Positions 1-12,298 of a stretch of DNA of 64,000 nt are shown here, one piece after another. Every line of letters begins with the position of its first letter. Positions within the stretch are counted from its first letter, which is position 1. Origin of the DNA: Piliocolobus tephrosceles (lineage: Eukaryota > Chordata > Mammalia > Primates > Cercopithecidae); assembly GCF_002776525.5 (NCBI RefSeq), contig NC_045436.1, positions 54,910,254 through 54,974,253 on the forward strand, written 5' to 3'. Below the pieces are notes generated by a model. That model was not told the DNA's origin and did no database searches. It saw only the letters and a program-made list of their open reading frames with translations. Both the position numbers and the translations under genes were made by a program.

Positions 1-997
1 TCTGAGTTATTGTCTTTCAGAAAATGGAGTTCAGTTACTACATCTGGCTCCTTGCCCTGGATGTTGACCAGTTTGCCTCTGTGACATTAACCTGGAGCCT
101 GAAAGTCTGAGTGTCAAGAAGGTTGACTTATTTACAGTTTTCCATTATGTAGTTCTAACATTTTATGTTGTTTCCTAAATAGTAGATGTAGTATAGCTAG
201 CCTAGTCATGGTAAAAAAATTACTGCTAGTACTGAGTGATGCTATCAGTAAGTTCTTCACCTTAAGTAACCTGATATATGATCATATGCTTTCTTTCTTT
301 CAATATTTTCTGTTGAATCATATGCCTTAGAAGAAGACTAGGTTTCCTACATTTGGACAGGTCACTCCTTTTTGTCTCGTACTATCATTATTTGGGCATG
401 TGAACAAGAAGTTATTCTACTGTTATATTATCATATATTGCAAATTATGTGAATTAATTCCAGTAAATAAGATTATTACCATATTAAATAGAAAGTTATC
501 AAAAGATCATTCTATGAACACAATTGATATTATTTTCTTTCTATAGTGCATTAGTAAATAAAGGTTTTAGACAGGAATTTTAACTGAACATTGTCTCAGG
601 GATTACTACCTAAAAGCTTATGTGTTTAGGTATGTTTTTGTCTGTATCAGATGACTTTTAATTAGTCCAAAGCAAAATAAAAATCAACAAAACAACAACA
701 TTAAAAATACATTATGGAAGCAAATAGCCATTTTTTATTTTTTAAATTCATTTTAACAATGAAAATAATCACATTCAGACAACTGATATGAAGATGCCTG
801 CATGTGTATTCTCTAAGTTGAACTCCATTTTCTTTAATTACTTTTGAAAACAAGGCATATGAGTGTAAAAAAAAAAAAACAAAAAACTTGATTTGGCAAC
901 AGAATATATTTAATTGTTGTTCCTATGGTAGTCAGCAAGAAAAGGATTAAAAACTCAAAAAAATACTTCATTTTAAATCTAACTTAAATAAGTTAAT
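1..997. other. Unique AT-rich DNA, no gene seen
   Basis: I see no splice-flanked open frame, RNA gene or clear repeat here. The stretch is AT-rich with short poly-A and poly-T runs. It may contain repeats too old to recognise by eye. Confidence 0.5.
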
Positions 998-1336
998 ACC
1001 TAATCTGGCCGGGCGCGGTGGCTCAAGCCTGTAATCCTAGCACTTTGGGAGGCCGAGACGGGCAGATCACGAGGTCAGGAGATCGAGACCATCCTGGCTA
1101 ACGCAGTGAAACTCCGTCTCTACTAAAAAAAAAAAAAAAAAATACAAAAAAACTAGCTGGACGAGGTGGCGGGCGCCTGTAGTCCCAGCTACTTGGGAGG
1201 CTGAGGCAGGAGAATGGTGTAAACCCGGGAGGCGGAGCTTGCAGTGAGCTGAGATCCGGCCACTGCACTCTTGCCTGGGCGACAGAGCTAGACTCTGTCT
1301 CAAAAAAAAAACAAAAAAAACAAAAAAACCTAATCT
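998..1336 (+). mobile_element. AluY, full length, Old World monkey type
   Basis: The element begins GGCCGGGCGCGGTGGCTCAAG at about 1007. It has both Alu arms, a middle A-rich linker near 1125-1150 and a 3' A-rich tail ending near 1327. It is flanked by the 9-bp direct repeat acctaatct at 998-1006 and 1328-1336, the target-site duplication of L1-mediated insertion. The 'ctcaagcctg' and 'gatccggccac' variants fit cercopithecid AluY subfamilies. Antisense open frames here are the usual frames seen in reversed Alu sequence and do not suggest a gene. Confidence 0.95.
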
Positions 1337-1348
1337 GTTGACCAATCA

Positions 1349-1470
1349 CTATATATGTATATACATATGTTTATATATGTATATTTTCATATAATATATG
1401 AATGCATACACATATTTAAACACATATATGCAAGTAAATATGAGTGTATATATACACACATACATATACT
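1349..1470. repeat. Degenerate (TA/CA)n microsatellite
   Basis: Alternating purine-pyrimidine tracts (atatatgtatatacatatg, tatatatacacacatacata) are interrupted by point changes. They lie directly after the AluY. Confidence 0.8.
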
Positions 1471-4400
1471 TATTCTATTGTAATTCAAGTTCTTTTTTCT
1501 TTTAAGGAAATTACTACTGAATTATAGTTCCATGCCACCCTTAACAGCACAGTTACTAAAACTGATTTTTTCATACATATTCATAGGCTAAAACCTTAAA
1601 GACCATTGAAGATTTCAAAATGATACATCAATCAATGTTATAGATTCCTGCTTAGCGACTCAAAAAAAAAAAAAAAAGTACAGTCTAATATTTTCTTTGC
1701 AGAACTCTTGCTGTCTACTTTTATGCAAAACATTATCAAAACAACAATTTGTCGTATATATCACAAACATACACAGGGTTGTGAGATAAGCAAAACACTA
1801 AAAGAAATAAGTATGCAGCTTCCTGCTCTTCAAAGTCAGTATACCTTGAGGCTAGTAATAGAGTTCTGAAAGCACAAAGTAATGTAGCCCTAACTTAGAA
1901 TATTGTTGAACTTGATTTGGCCCAAAATAGTAGGTAGCAATGTAATTTGGCAGTGTTTCATATCTTCTCATGATCCCTTGGTAACACATTTTTCTTACCT
2001 ACCAACACTAGGACCTAAACACAGGAAATTGTTGATTAAAGATTTTTGTGTTGAAACATTATGGAATAAATTGTTTTATACAAAATTGTTCACTATTCTT
2101 TTCCAGTTAGAGAAAAAAATGAACTGAAAATCCAACATAATAGCAACAATAAAGAGAGATACAGCAGTAGGATAAGGAAAAGGATACAAGTGTTTAACGA
2201 CTGAACTTAAATCTTATTAACAGCAATGCAATAAAACATCTATTGAAGTAACCTGATTGTCTTACTAAATAAGGCATTGAAAGTTCTTAATTTTGATAGC
2301 AGCACTATGGAAGGCAGCTTTTTATTAGATTTTCCTTCTACCTGGAGAATGCTCAAGGCTCAAGAATTCCTCAAGTCTCATTCTAAATATAACCTTCTCT
2401 CATACTTGCTTATATGTTTTTTCGTAAAGAATGTTCAAACTAATTATAATGCATTACAAATGCATGTCTAGCTCATCTTTATATTCACAATGTCTCACGT
2501 ATATTCACAATGTCTTCTAATTAAATGAACAAGCATCAGAGTTGGCAAGAGTGTTAGAAATTATCTCACATTCATTTTATATATATTTTAAAACATCTGA
2601 AAATGAAGTGTATTTCCCAAAGTCATACAGTGAATTAGGTTGAACTGGAATTGAAACTCATGTTTTCACGGTCTCTGACAAGAGCAGGATCTTTTTATCA
2701 TAACATAATTTTACACTCTTCTGGATGTTGAATGACATATCCTAGATCATAGCACAAATTATGACATAATAAACATTTATCATAATATCCTATAAACTTG
2801 GTTGTTAGCCAAGTATCATATAGTAGAAGATGTTTATGGATGCAAAGATAGCCCTTTCAAGACCATTTACCTTAAGCCCAATTTGGAAAATCTGTCAACA
2901 AAACGCTCAATCTTTTTTTCTTTGCTATCATGACATATCGTTGAATTTTAAGCACAAATTAGATTTCCTTCTACAAAATTATATCAAAAGATGTGTTAAA
3001 CACTTTTAAAAGTGAAAAGGAGCCTGATTAGCAAAGCTATATCATCATTTTGTTATAAGTATTTCCAATTGTTTATTCAAAATTGTTTTGAAGATGTTTT
3101 CCATGTTAAAATGGCACTTAATTCACTGCTAGAAGATAAATTTCTTATGGCATAACTTCAATAGAATTGGTTTCTGCAATATTCTAGTTATTATCTGCCA
3201 AAGACATTTGGGCAACTGGAGGGAAGACCTAGATTCTATAGATATGAAGTTTCCTGATAATGTTAGATAGTGATATATATTGATTAAAACGAGTAGTGAC
3301 AGTTTTTATCAGGTAAAGTAATATCTAACAGCAGACTTGTGTATAACTGTATAGAAAAGTACATATATACAATTCACATATACATATATACCAAATCCTG
3401 ACAAGTATCACTATGTGTTTTTCTGTTTTGTTTTCCTCTTAAGAAATTTCAACTAAACAGACTCTGAAAGAAATATATTTTATACATCTTGCCCTTTCCT
3501 CATATACAACATTTAGTAGGTTAGGTGAAATGAGTGTTGAAAGTAAAAACATCCCAGATGAATTAAACTCACCCTTGAAGGAATCCCTGTAGAGCTGGGT
3601 AAAGGCCAAAATTTGAAAGAAATGATTCATTTTGACTAAGAGATCATAACATCCAAATATAAAGCATATTTATAATAGTTCTCAGATTTATGCCAGGCTC
3701 TTTAATTGAATACTGCAGTTCTAACACACAATGGCTAACAATTGAGAGGATCTTTATATTAATTTGTAAGTGAATAAAATGTCATTTTGGTTTTTGAATT
3801 TATTTTATAAGCCATGATACTCACAGAACATTTTAATTTTATTGTGCTTCATTTACTTATTTCCATATTTGTGACTCATCCAAAGTGCTTATTAAATTTA
3901 ATATTTTCCATTATGACAGCCATTTTAAACATTCTAAATTTCTTTTGACAGAGAATTAAAAATCTCTCTCTCTTTTCCTCTAAGGATACATAATTGTATT
4001 TTTCTCCAATTGTCACTAGTAAATACAAGTTGAGTACTAAGAGTACTAAGGACTTATTTTGTAATATTGCAAGAAGCTAGTATGCACGAGGCTACTGTTC
4101 TTTCATGTCTCTATAACTCTTCTAAATTACTTGGACATAAGTTAGAAAAAAAAAAAAAAAAAAACGTTCCTCAAGAATTACAAAGATATGAGGTACTTAT
4201 GTGTGATCAAATGCAGAAACAAATAGAAAGTAACCTAATTTCTATCTGCTAAGAGCTGAGCAGGGTCTGAGATTTTATTCTACTTATAAGGTAATAAGCT
4301 AGTTTGCTATAGTTTCATGGATATTACGAGACAACATGAGCCTCCTGGGTTAGAGATAAAGGACTTTATAAATCACAGCAAAAACAGTAGCTGGAGCTTC

Positions 4401-6384
4401 CTAGTGATGTGTGTCAGGTTCCCCATGTTTTCCGAATACCAAAGAGGTGATCCAAAGGGTCCATCAAGGATGCACGCCAATGCACTAGGTTTTATTACAA
4501 GAGAAACATGAGCTTGCTTTTACAGTAAGCAGAAGCGAGCCTGTTCTTTGTCCAGTCTGAAGGTGACAGACACTGTAAGCTTACCTCCTCTCTCAAGTTT
4601 AGTTGTTGCAAAAACAACCATGGGTAAAGAGTGGTCAGGATCTCAAATTCTTGGTACGTCAGCAAAAACATGAAGAAATGCTCAAGGTCCATGTCACTTG
4701 CCTCTCTCAGCCCTTCCTTAGTAATTTTTATTAGCTTTTAATAAGGTTTAAGATCTTCAAATTCTTATATTTCATAGTCCATGAAACTCAAGATACATAT
4801 AGGTCTTTTAACTAGCATGGAAGAGGTTAAGGAAATTTAAGGAATAGAGAATGTAAACTATTTTAGAGATGATTGAACACTATGGGGGTTACTAAGGATT
4901 AGCCATAATTTTAAACATAAATTCTAATAGAAATATAATAAGGAAGGCCTGGGAGGACATTATCAGGAATAGCTTGGTTGGTACTATTCTGAACACAGGC
5001 AGAGAAATGTTCCCAATATGCCTAGAACCTGTCTGACACATGGTGCTGTGGAAGGTGGTCAGAAGATAATTAAAGTTGTAACCTCTTAAATAATTTTAAA
5101 AATTGTTATAAAAATCCAAGATATAAATAAATATTTCTATATGCTTTCCCTTTATAAAGGTAAGGGAATAAAGACAGGTTTATTTTAAATAATCTATTAT
5201 CGCTCTCTAATTTATTAAAAATATAGGAGAGAGAATATATGTGTGTATACACACCTGTATTTTTTTCCTAAGGTAATACTATTTTTATTCCCTTACTGAA
5301 GAATTTAAACAGGTGAACATTACCTTAAGGCAGCACTGTTTTCTTATGCCATTTTCTATCAAGACACTAAAGCAGAGAACATTAACTTTATTCAACACTT
5401 GTGTCTTTTAAAAGTATAATGATTTCATCTAGTTAAAGCTGTCCTGGCCTACTTAGTTTATTTCGGGGAAGAAATTGCCTGCTCACTCATGGTAAGATAA
5501 TTTGTCACCTTCAAAATTAAATTACCCATCCTTGTTTACCTTGAGGATTTGTGCTATATAATACCTACTTGCTCTATTACTACCCTTATATCAGTATGTG
5601 CTCAATTTTATGAGAACATGTGTTGTATAATCAAACTCTGTTGGGAGGCTTAAATAGCACACAAGTCCTGTTCCCTAATCTAAATTGAACTTGATAGATA
5701 TATATGGGAAGTTTAATGAATGTAAAAATAATTATCCATTTGATATTAGGGTCTCATATGGCAACACATGTGTCTCTAAGAAAAAAAAAGTTTATTCTAT
5801 AGCATTCTGACTGAACTCTAGCTTAATATAGGTTGCATTTTTAAAATATTTATTATTGGCTTTTTGTGACATTCAATTAAAAAGATACAGCTATAGCAAT
5901 TGTTTTGTTGAATTAACATATTGGATATCTGTCTGTAAATACCTTCAATTAGAAGTAATGCTTCTTATTTCTCTCTGTCCTTCTGTAAAATGTTGAAAAC
6001 CTTAATTATTCCTTATTGCCTTAGAATTTAGACATTAAAACCCTTATAATTGCTTGTACTCTGTCTTTAATTTTATTTTAGAAGGCAAGGTAATAGTCTT
6101 TCATAGATGGAATAGTTCTCAAAATTTATTGCATGAATAGATGTACAGAGAGAGCTTTTTAACGAAAATGATTTTTTTTTTTTAATAAAAAAACAGTTGA
6201 AGGTGTTTAATGGCCTAAAGAAGCCGTAATTAACAAGTAAGGAGTTAAGAAAGTCCTTTTCTTCTTTTTTCTGTGAATAGAAACATTCTAAAGAGTATGG
6301 ATATAAAATCTCTCTGTGATTGCCAGTGAATAAGAGCCAAGAATTATGATACTGGCTAAAGGACTAAGTGTGAGCTGTAAGACT
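1471..6384. other. Largely unique AT-rich DNA with one possible MIR
   Basis: No gene was recognised. About 2590-2720 resembles an antisense MIR core (gaaaatgaagtg, then aaagtcatacagtgaatta, then a terminal run), weakly. A non-AT-biased block at about 4310-4720 looks unlike its flanks and could be an eroded LTR or DNA transposon, but I cannot assign it. Poly-A runs at 1662-1676 and 4146-4164 are simple sequence. Confidence 0.4.
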
Positions 6385-6434
6385 TTTTTTTTTTTTTTTT
6401 TTTTTTTGAGGCAGAGTCTTTCTCTGTCTCCCTA
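6385..6434 (-). mobile_element. 3' stub of an antisense Alu
   Basis: A poly-T run followed by 'gaggcagagtctttctctgtctcc' matches only the last roughly 30 bases of an Alu read backwards. The rest is missing, so this is a severely 5'-truncated insertion or a deletion remnant. Confidence 0.7.
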
Positions 6435-6456
6435 AGATCAGTTTTTAATAAGGTAG

Positions 6457-6880
6457 CATACTGGGCTGGGTTATGACTCCCCAAAATTTATAGATTGAAT
6501 TACTAATCCCCAGTACCTTAGAATGTTCAGATTAGGTCACGCTGGAGTAGGGTAGACTCCTAATCCAATATGATTGATGCCATATAAAAAGGGGAAATTT
6601 GGACACAAGCACCTACACAGGGAGAAGGCCATATGAACATCAAGGCAGACATTGGGGTGATGTACTTAACACGCCAAGGAATGCCAAAGATTGCCAACAA
6701 ACCACCGGAAACTTGGAGACAGGCTTAGAACAGATTATCCATTACAGTCCTCAGAAAGAATTAACTCTGTCATGCTCTACTGGAACTTCTATTGTCCAGG
6801 ACAGTGACACAATCTATTTCTGTCATTAATCATTTCTGTGATAATGTGCTTTTGTTATAGCAGCCCTAGAAAACTAATTG
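6457..6880 (+). mobile_element. MLT1-like MaLR LTR (family uncertain)
   Basis: Ordered landmarks match the common mammalian MaLR-like LTR pattern: 'ttatgactccccaaaattt', 'aatccccagtaccttagaatg', 'cctaatccaatatgattg', 'aaggggaaatttggacac', 'ttttgttatagcagccctag' and a final 'aaactaat'. The copy is diverged and has small deletions. The open frame at 6599-6829 is chance. The exact subfamily needs a consensus comparison. Confidence 0.55.
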
Positions 6881-6986
6881 CTTTCTCTTTTGGAAAAAAA
6901 GTTATAATTCCATATTATTTTTAGGTTGTATAGTGCTTTCCATACATTGTTACAAACAATCCTCAGAATAATCTTTTCAAATGTTC

Positions 6987-7305
6987 AGGCTGGGTATTCT
7001 TCTTCTTTTTTTTTTTTTTTCTTCTAGAGGGAGTTTCGCTCTTGTTGCCCAGGCTGGAATGCAATGGCGCGATCTTAGCTCACTGCAACCTCCACCACCC
7101 AGGTTCAAGCCATTCTCCTGCCTCAGCCTCCTGAGTAACTGGGATGACAGGTGCACACCACCACACCTGGCTAATTTTTGTATTTTTAGTAGAGACGGGG
7201 TTTCACTACGTTGGCCAGGCTGGTCTTCAACTCCTGGCCTCGGCCTCCCAAAGTGCTGGGATTACAGGTGTGAGCCACTGCACCCTGCCCAGGCTTGGTA
7301 TTCTT
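6987..7305 (-). mobile_element. Antisense AluS with 15-bp target-site duplication
   Basis: Poly-T from about 7008 is followed by the reversed Alu body ending 'gtgagccactgcaccctgcc' at about 7290. Flanking repeats aggctgggtattctt (6987-7001) and aggcttggtattctt (7291-7305) match at 14 of 15 positions. The flanks (tagtgctttccatac, cctcagaataatctt) resemble an antisense MIR3-like core, so the Alu may have landed in an older SINE. Confidence 0.9.
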
Positions 7306-7787
7306 ATCCTTGTTCTACACATAATTAAATTGCTCCTCTGGCAATTTAAGAGAACTGGCAAAATAATGGAGCTAATAAAAAGTTCAAGAAAGATTGACAC
7401 TATGCTGTCAACACAAATTCTATGCTATTTCTTAAATCAAACAGTAACATATATTTTTTGGTATAACTGTTATTTATGTTTTTTTTTTTTTTTTAACTTT
7501 TTTGCATAGGTCAGAGAAAAACTCCCATTGTATATATAGTGTCCCCAGAAGAGGGTAACTGATAGAACAGGAAAGAATAAGTTGATTGCTGCATGTAGAT
7601 ACTTAATCATCTTGGTGAATATCTTTATCTATTTAGATTAAAACTCAGCATTCTAGTTAAAAGTAATTTCCAATAAATCTCATATTCTGAGAAAGGAAAA
7701 AGTAAAGATTAAGGGGGTCTGAGTGAAGTTTTTCCTTAACTGTTATATTTGTCTTCCTAATTGATGCAGTGTAAACATGTAAACGGT
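7306..7787. other. Unique DNA, nothing recognised
   Basis: AT-rich sequence with a T-run at 7480-7495. No gene or clear repeat is visible. Confidence 0.4.
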
Positions 7788-8104
7788 AGACATGAGGTTT
7801 TTTTTTTTTTTTGGAGATGGAGTCTTGCTCTGTCGCCCAGGCTGGAGTGCAGTGGCTGGATCTCAGCTCACTGCAAGCTCCGCCTCCCGGGTTTAAGCCA
7901 TTCTCCTGCCTTGGCCTCCCGAGCAGCTGGGACCACAGGCGCCTGCCACCTCGCCCGGCTAGTTTTTTGTATTTTTTAGTAGAGATGGAGTTTCACCGTG
8001 TTAGCCAGGATGGTCTCGATTTCCTGACCTCGTGATCCACCCGTCTCGGCCTCCCAAAGTGCTAGGATTACAGGCTTGAGCCACCGCGCCCGGCCAGACA
8101 TGAG
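7788..8104 (-). mobile_element. Antisense AluY with 9-bp target-site duplication
   Basis: The element spans about 7797-8095 and ends 'gagccaccgcgcccggcc'. It is flanked by agacatgag at 7788-7796 and again at 8096-8104, with no mismatch. Low divergence and the 'caggcttgag' variant place it among the young Old World monkey AluY copies. Confidence 0.95.
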
Positions 8105-8274
8105 TTTTGTGTGAAGAGAAAATTGCTCTCGCAGGCTGGAAAATCAGACTTCAAAGATACAGGGCTGAGACAACGTGTTGCTTGTGGCAAACTGAGAAGA
8201 AGAATTACCACAGTATCCGGTATAAATATTTCTAAACATTATTTAAAAATATTTTACATGTAAGAATTCCAAGA

Positions 8275-8439
8275 ATCCATCACGGTGGCCTTCATGGTTA
8301 TGTAATGCAGGGAAAAAGAGGCAGCTTTAAGAAATGGAGTGTTGAGATGTTAGGTAAGATGGAAACTGAGAAATGTCCATCGGGTTTGGTAATGTGGTGA
8401 TCACTGATAAACAAAACTAGTGGTCATGACTTGATCAGA
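8275..8439. repeat. Copy A of a local 165-bp duplication
   Basis: From 'atccatcacggtgg' to 'ttgatcaga' this aligns along its length with 9676-9839, at roughly 85% identity by eye and with a single-base indel. The last 35 bases (from 'gtgatcactgataaac') are almost identical. See copy B and the findings. Confidence 0.85.
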
Positions 8440-8479
8440 AACAGAGGGAAGAACAAGAGAAAACAAAGAAATGAGTTTT

Positions 8480-8785
8480 CTTTCTTTTCTTTTTTTTTTT
8501 TTTTTTTTTGAGACGGAGTCTCACTCTGTTGTCCAACCTGGAGTGCAGTTGTGTGATAATAGCTCACTGCAGCTTCAAACTCTCTGACTCATGCAATTCT
8601 CCTGCCTCAGTCTTTTGAGCAGCTAGGACTACCTGCTCAGCTAATTTTTCATGTTTTTTTAGAGATGATGGAGTTCTCACTGTGTTGTTCAGGGTGGTGT
8701 CAAACTCCTGGCTTCAAGCGATTCTCTCATCTCAGCCTCCTAAGTAGCTGAGACTACAGTCCTGAGCAACCATGCTCAGTTCCAA
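8480..8785 (-). mobile_element. Antisense old Alu (AluJ type)
   Basis: Poly-T at 8487-8509 leads into 'gagacggagtctcactctg' and a highly diverged body ending near 'gagcaaccatgctcag'. The level of divergence fits AluJ. Confidence 0.85.
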
Positions 8786-9656
8786 GAACTCCTTCTTTTT
8801 AAAGTTTGAATAGCTGGAACGGGAGTTACAGTTACTGCTACTCATATCTTATTTTTGAGTGGTGGAGTCAAAGCAGTTTCCTTGTCAACTGAGCATAACT
8901 ATTGATAGACTCTTCAAAAGTACAGTGCTATATAGTATGTGAAATTAATTCATTTTTTGCATCTGTATGGACAAACTATGAGAGAAATATGATCTACAGG
9001 ACAATTTAGTTAACTATTTCTTTACCCTAATCCTAATTTCCACAATTCTTTTTAAAAAGGAAGAAACAAAAAGTCTCGGGAAAGGTAAATATTGGCTTCA
9101 AGGTCACACAGTTAACTCAGATCATAGTCTGTAATAGAGTGCAACATTTTTTTGTGATTAAAAAGGCCAAACTTGCCTCAATGTTTTCATATTTGCTGAG
9201 TTAGAATTTAATGGTACAGTAAACTTTCACTTACCATCATCTCTAAGATACTTTGTTAACAATGGTTGTCAAGGTCTTTTTTTTAAGGTTGGGTAACATA
9301 TTCCTCACTGATAGTATGTTAAGAAAAAAACTATCTCTGCAAGTATTTGCAGGATGTTATTTTTTACATTTTTAAATTTAAATTTTTAATTAATTTGAAA
9401 AATTAATTTGAATTAACTTAAAAAAATTAATTTGAAGATCATATTTTATTTTCTCCTAGTTTTCAGAGAATCTTAAGAATGTTTCTAGCACGAGGTTTTC
9501 TTTGTGTTGTTTTTCTTTTTATTGCATTCAGATGCCTTAAAAGTATATGTTCCGCTTCCTCAGACAACTAATTTCATTGTTTAGTTTACTTTTTAATTAT
9601 TTAATTTTATATTTCCTAATTTTTTTTCAACTATGAGTCTTTTTAAAAAAGGTATA
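8786..9656. other. Mostly unique DNA, possible MIR remnant
   Basis: A short stretch at about 9040-9135 (aaaaaggaagaaac, then caaggtcacacagttaactcag) resembles an antisense MIR core. The rest shows no recognisable feature. Confidence 0.35.
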
Positions 9657-10095
9657 GACCAGGCTCATACCTGAAATCCATCATGGTGGTCTTCATGGTT
9701 ATGTAATAGAAGGAGAAAGAAGTGTCTTTAAGTAACAGAGTGTTGAATGTTAAGTAAGATGGAAATTGAGAAATGCCTGTTGGGTTTAGTAATGAGGTGA
9801 TCACTGATAAACAAAACTAGTGGCCATGATTTGATCAGATTTTGGGAGGCCAAGACCAGAGGATAGCTTGAGCTCATGAGTTCAAGACCAGCCTGGGCAA
9901 TATGGAGAAACCCCATCTCTACAAAAAATATAAAAATTAGCCAGGCATGGTTGTGCTTGCCTGTAGTCCCAGCTACTCAGGAGGCTGAGGTGGGAGGATG
10001 GTTTGGGCCCAGTAGGCGGAGGTTTAAATGAGCTGCTCTGCCTGAACAACTGAAGGAGACCCTGTCTCAAAGAAAAAAAAAAAAAAAGAAAAAAG
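9657..10095 (+). mobile_element. Old Alu interrupted by a 164-bp insert
   Basis: The Alu start is visible as 'ccaggctcatacctgaaatcc' at 9658-9678. The body resumes at about 9840 with 'ttttgggaggccaagacc' and runs to an A-rich tail ending near 10095. The few bases expected between these Alu points are replaced by 9676-9839, which is non-Alu sequence matching 8275-8439. Antisense frames here are Alu shadows. Confidence 0.8.
9676..9839. repeat. Copy B of the local duplication, inside an Alu
   Basis: This block matches 8275-8439 in the same orientation, about 1.4 kb away. The left junction shares the bases 'aatcc' with the Alu consensus at that point, so short microhomology could have guided the event. 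The interrupted Alu makes copy B the derived copy and copy A the source. Confidence 0.8.
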
Positions 10096-10782
10096 AAAAA
10101 GGTGTAGTAATCATCTTAAATAAATGTAACAGCTATGTATTTTTATTCTACGTTTCTCTCTTCTAGAAACTAATGGAAATTATTCTACAACATATGCCTT
10201 TAAGTTATTTTTTTCCCTGTCTTGGAATGAAACACCTGACTCTTGCTGTTTATTTTAACTGATTTCTTTCTAATTTAATCAATGAGAGCATTATATTCTT
10301 AACTTCTTCAATAATATCAATATCTTAAAGGCTTGAAAATAAGTACACTATTAAATTAAATTTTTAAAAAGGTGGAAGTGTGGGAAAGTGAAAAAGTGGA
10401 AATTATATGATGCTTACATAATTTCATTACATGGATTTATTGCATAGTGGTAAAGAAAATTTATATAAATAAAATAAAAGCAAATACACAAACAAATATC
10501 TTGTATACTTTCAAAACTTCAGAATACTTCTAAATCATCTCAATTTATAAATATGAATATTAATAAAAACTTTCATAGATGGTTGCACTTCTGCATGCCT
10601 TTGTGTCTGGCAATAATTACTATCACTGGGATACTCAATGATCAAAACTTTTGTGACTTTGAAAAATTCTGGCATGTTTTTTGTCTAAGCGTCAATCACT
10701 TCCAAGGAAATCTTTAGCAAATGTGAATATCCAACTCTGGAAAGCTTTTCAGTATCTAGTCACTATATTTAATTTAATTTTT
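10096..10782. other. Unique DNA, nothing recognised
   Basis: AT-rich sequence without a supported gene or repeat. Confidence 0.4.
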
Positions 10783-11098
10783 AAGAAAAATTGCTGGGAG
10801 CAGTGGCTCAAGCCTGTAATCCCAGCACTTTGGGAGGCTGAGACGGGCGGATCACGAGGTCAGGAGTTCGAGACCATCCTGACTAACACGGTGAAACCCC
10901 GTCTCTACTAAAAAATACAAAAAGCTAGCTGGGCGAGGTGGCTGGCGCCTGTAGTCCCAGCTACTCGGGAGGCTGAGGCAGGAGAATGGCATAAACCCGG
11001 GAGGCGGAGCTTGCAGTGAGCTGAGATCCAGCCACTGCACTCCAGCCTGGGCGACAGAGAGAGACTCCGTCTCAAAAAAAAAAAAAAAAAAGAAAAAT
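10783..11098 (+). mobile_element. AluY, full length
   Basis: The body runs from 'gctgggagcagtggctcaagcc' at about 10793 to a poly-A tail at 11074-11090. A direct repeat aagaaaaat occurs at 10783-10791 and 11090-11098. The second copy overlaps the A-tail, so part of that match may be trivial. It carries the 'ctcaagcctg' variant. Confidence 0.93.
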
Positions 11099-11840
11099 AA
11101 GCAAAAGATTTCTAAAATACTGTAAGCTTTGTGCTACTTTTTGAAAGTAAAAATAACCCCCATTTTAGCTTATCTGCTTCAAGATATGTTCTAAAACCAC
11201 AATTTATTTGAGATGATCAAATATAGAAATTCAGTCCATATATATGAAGCATGAAATCTAACATCATATCATCTATCGTTTTGTGAAATAAAATGTTTTT
11301 TATATCTTGACATAATTGAATATTTAGAAGCTGCTGAGCTATCCAGCTGTATGTGCTCAATATAAGATTTCATTTGTTAATGAAGTTTTATTTTGTCCCA
11401 TTACAAGTTCCATTTTCAATATTATTTTAATATATATTTTTTAAAGTCCTTTCAAATCTCCTCAAAGAGCAACATCTCCTGGAAAAAATAAAAATCAAAA
11501 GCTGTTGTTAAAGTACAAATGACATAAGGTTACAATTAAAGACTAGTATTATAATCCACTTCTTATCTCTACAGGCTAAATGTGAGTATATTTTAGAAAA
11601 AAATAGCAAGAAATAATTTAGTTATTATTTCCTAGATTTGTAAATAGTAAAACAAACAAAACAATTAATTATCTTATAGAATTTAATGTAAGAATGAAAG
11701 CCCCAATTTTTTAAGCATTTTCCAAACACTTCCATAACTTCTCTGTGCATCTTAATATCATTCCTTCTTCTATATATTAAGAATTCATCAGAAAGACATT
11801 ATATAGGTTCTGTGTGGATTTGTAGTTTTTTCATTAGTAA
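11099..11840. other. Unique DNA before the provirus
   Basis: AT-rich sequence with no recognised gene. It ends at the bases 'gtaa' directly before the 5' LTR, compared with 'gtac' directly after the 3' LTR. That could be a 4-bp target duplication with one mutation. Confidence 0.4.
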
Positions 11841-12276
11841 TGTTAAATCATACTATAATCTGGCCTGAGAAAGACTTTGTACTCTCATGCTTGAATTCTT
11901 ACATATGAACTACAACCTTACTTAGCAGGTAAACAAACAAAAATTCTAACTTAGGGGTATGCTTTTGCAGAAATAGCTGAGCCTCAGTCAATCACAGCAG
12001 CCATACTTCAACTACTCAAAGGCCACCAGCTTTTCAAACCATGTTCAAATAAGGAAATGCTAAGCTGTAACATATCCAGCTGTTTCTGCCCCTCACTTCC
12101 ATTTTTTGAACATCGCTTTCTTTTTTCGATTCATAAATGTCTGTCCATGCAGCACCCCTAGAGCCTCTCTAAACCTATTCTGAGTCTGAGGACTGCCTGA
12201 TTTGTTCTTTTTTTTTTTTTTTTTTTTTTTTCTTAAACTCTGTTGAGTTTCATTTGTCTAAAGTTTCACTTTAAGA
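11841..12276 (+). repeat. 5' LTR of the provirus
   Basis: It begins TGTTAAATCATACTA and ends near 'actttaaga'. It aligns with 20274-20707 throughout, for example 'ctgagaaag', 'tatgaactacaac', 'cagtcaatcacag', 'gccatacttcaac', 'cctcacttccatttt' and 'gtgcagca' landmarks. A T-run of about 26 at 12207-12232 has expanded where the 3' LTR has ordinary sequence. Confidence 0.9.
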
Positions 12277-12280
12277 GATC

Positions 12281-12298
12281 TGGTGTCAGAAGCAAGGA
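12281..12298 (+). promoter_or_regulatory. Primer binding site, tRNA-Leu-like
   Basis: Four bases after the LTR the sequence reads tggtgtcagaag. These first 12 bases equal the complement of the 3' end of mammalian tRNA-Leu(CAA), including CCA. The next bases (caagg) have drifted. Its position just inside the 5' LTR is where reverse transcription is primed. Confidence 0.7.

Noticed and set aside
6981..7328. 115- and 121-codon overlapping frames
   Set aside because: Both are translations of a reversed Alu, of the type seen in all antisense Alus in the window.
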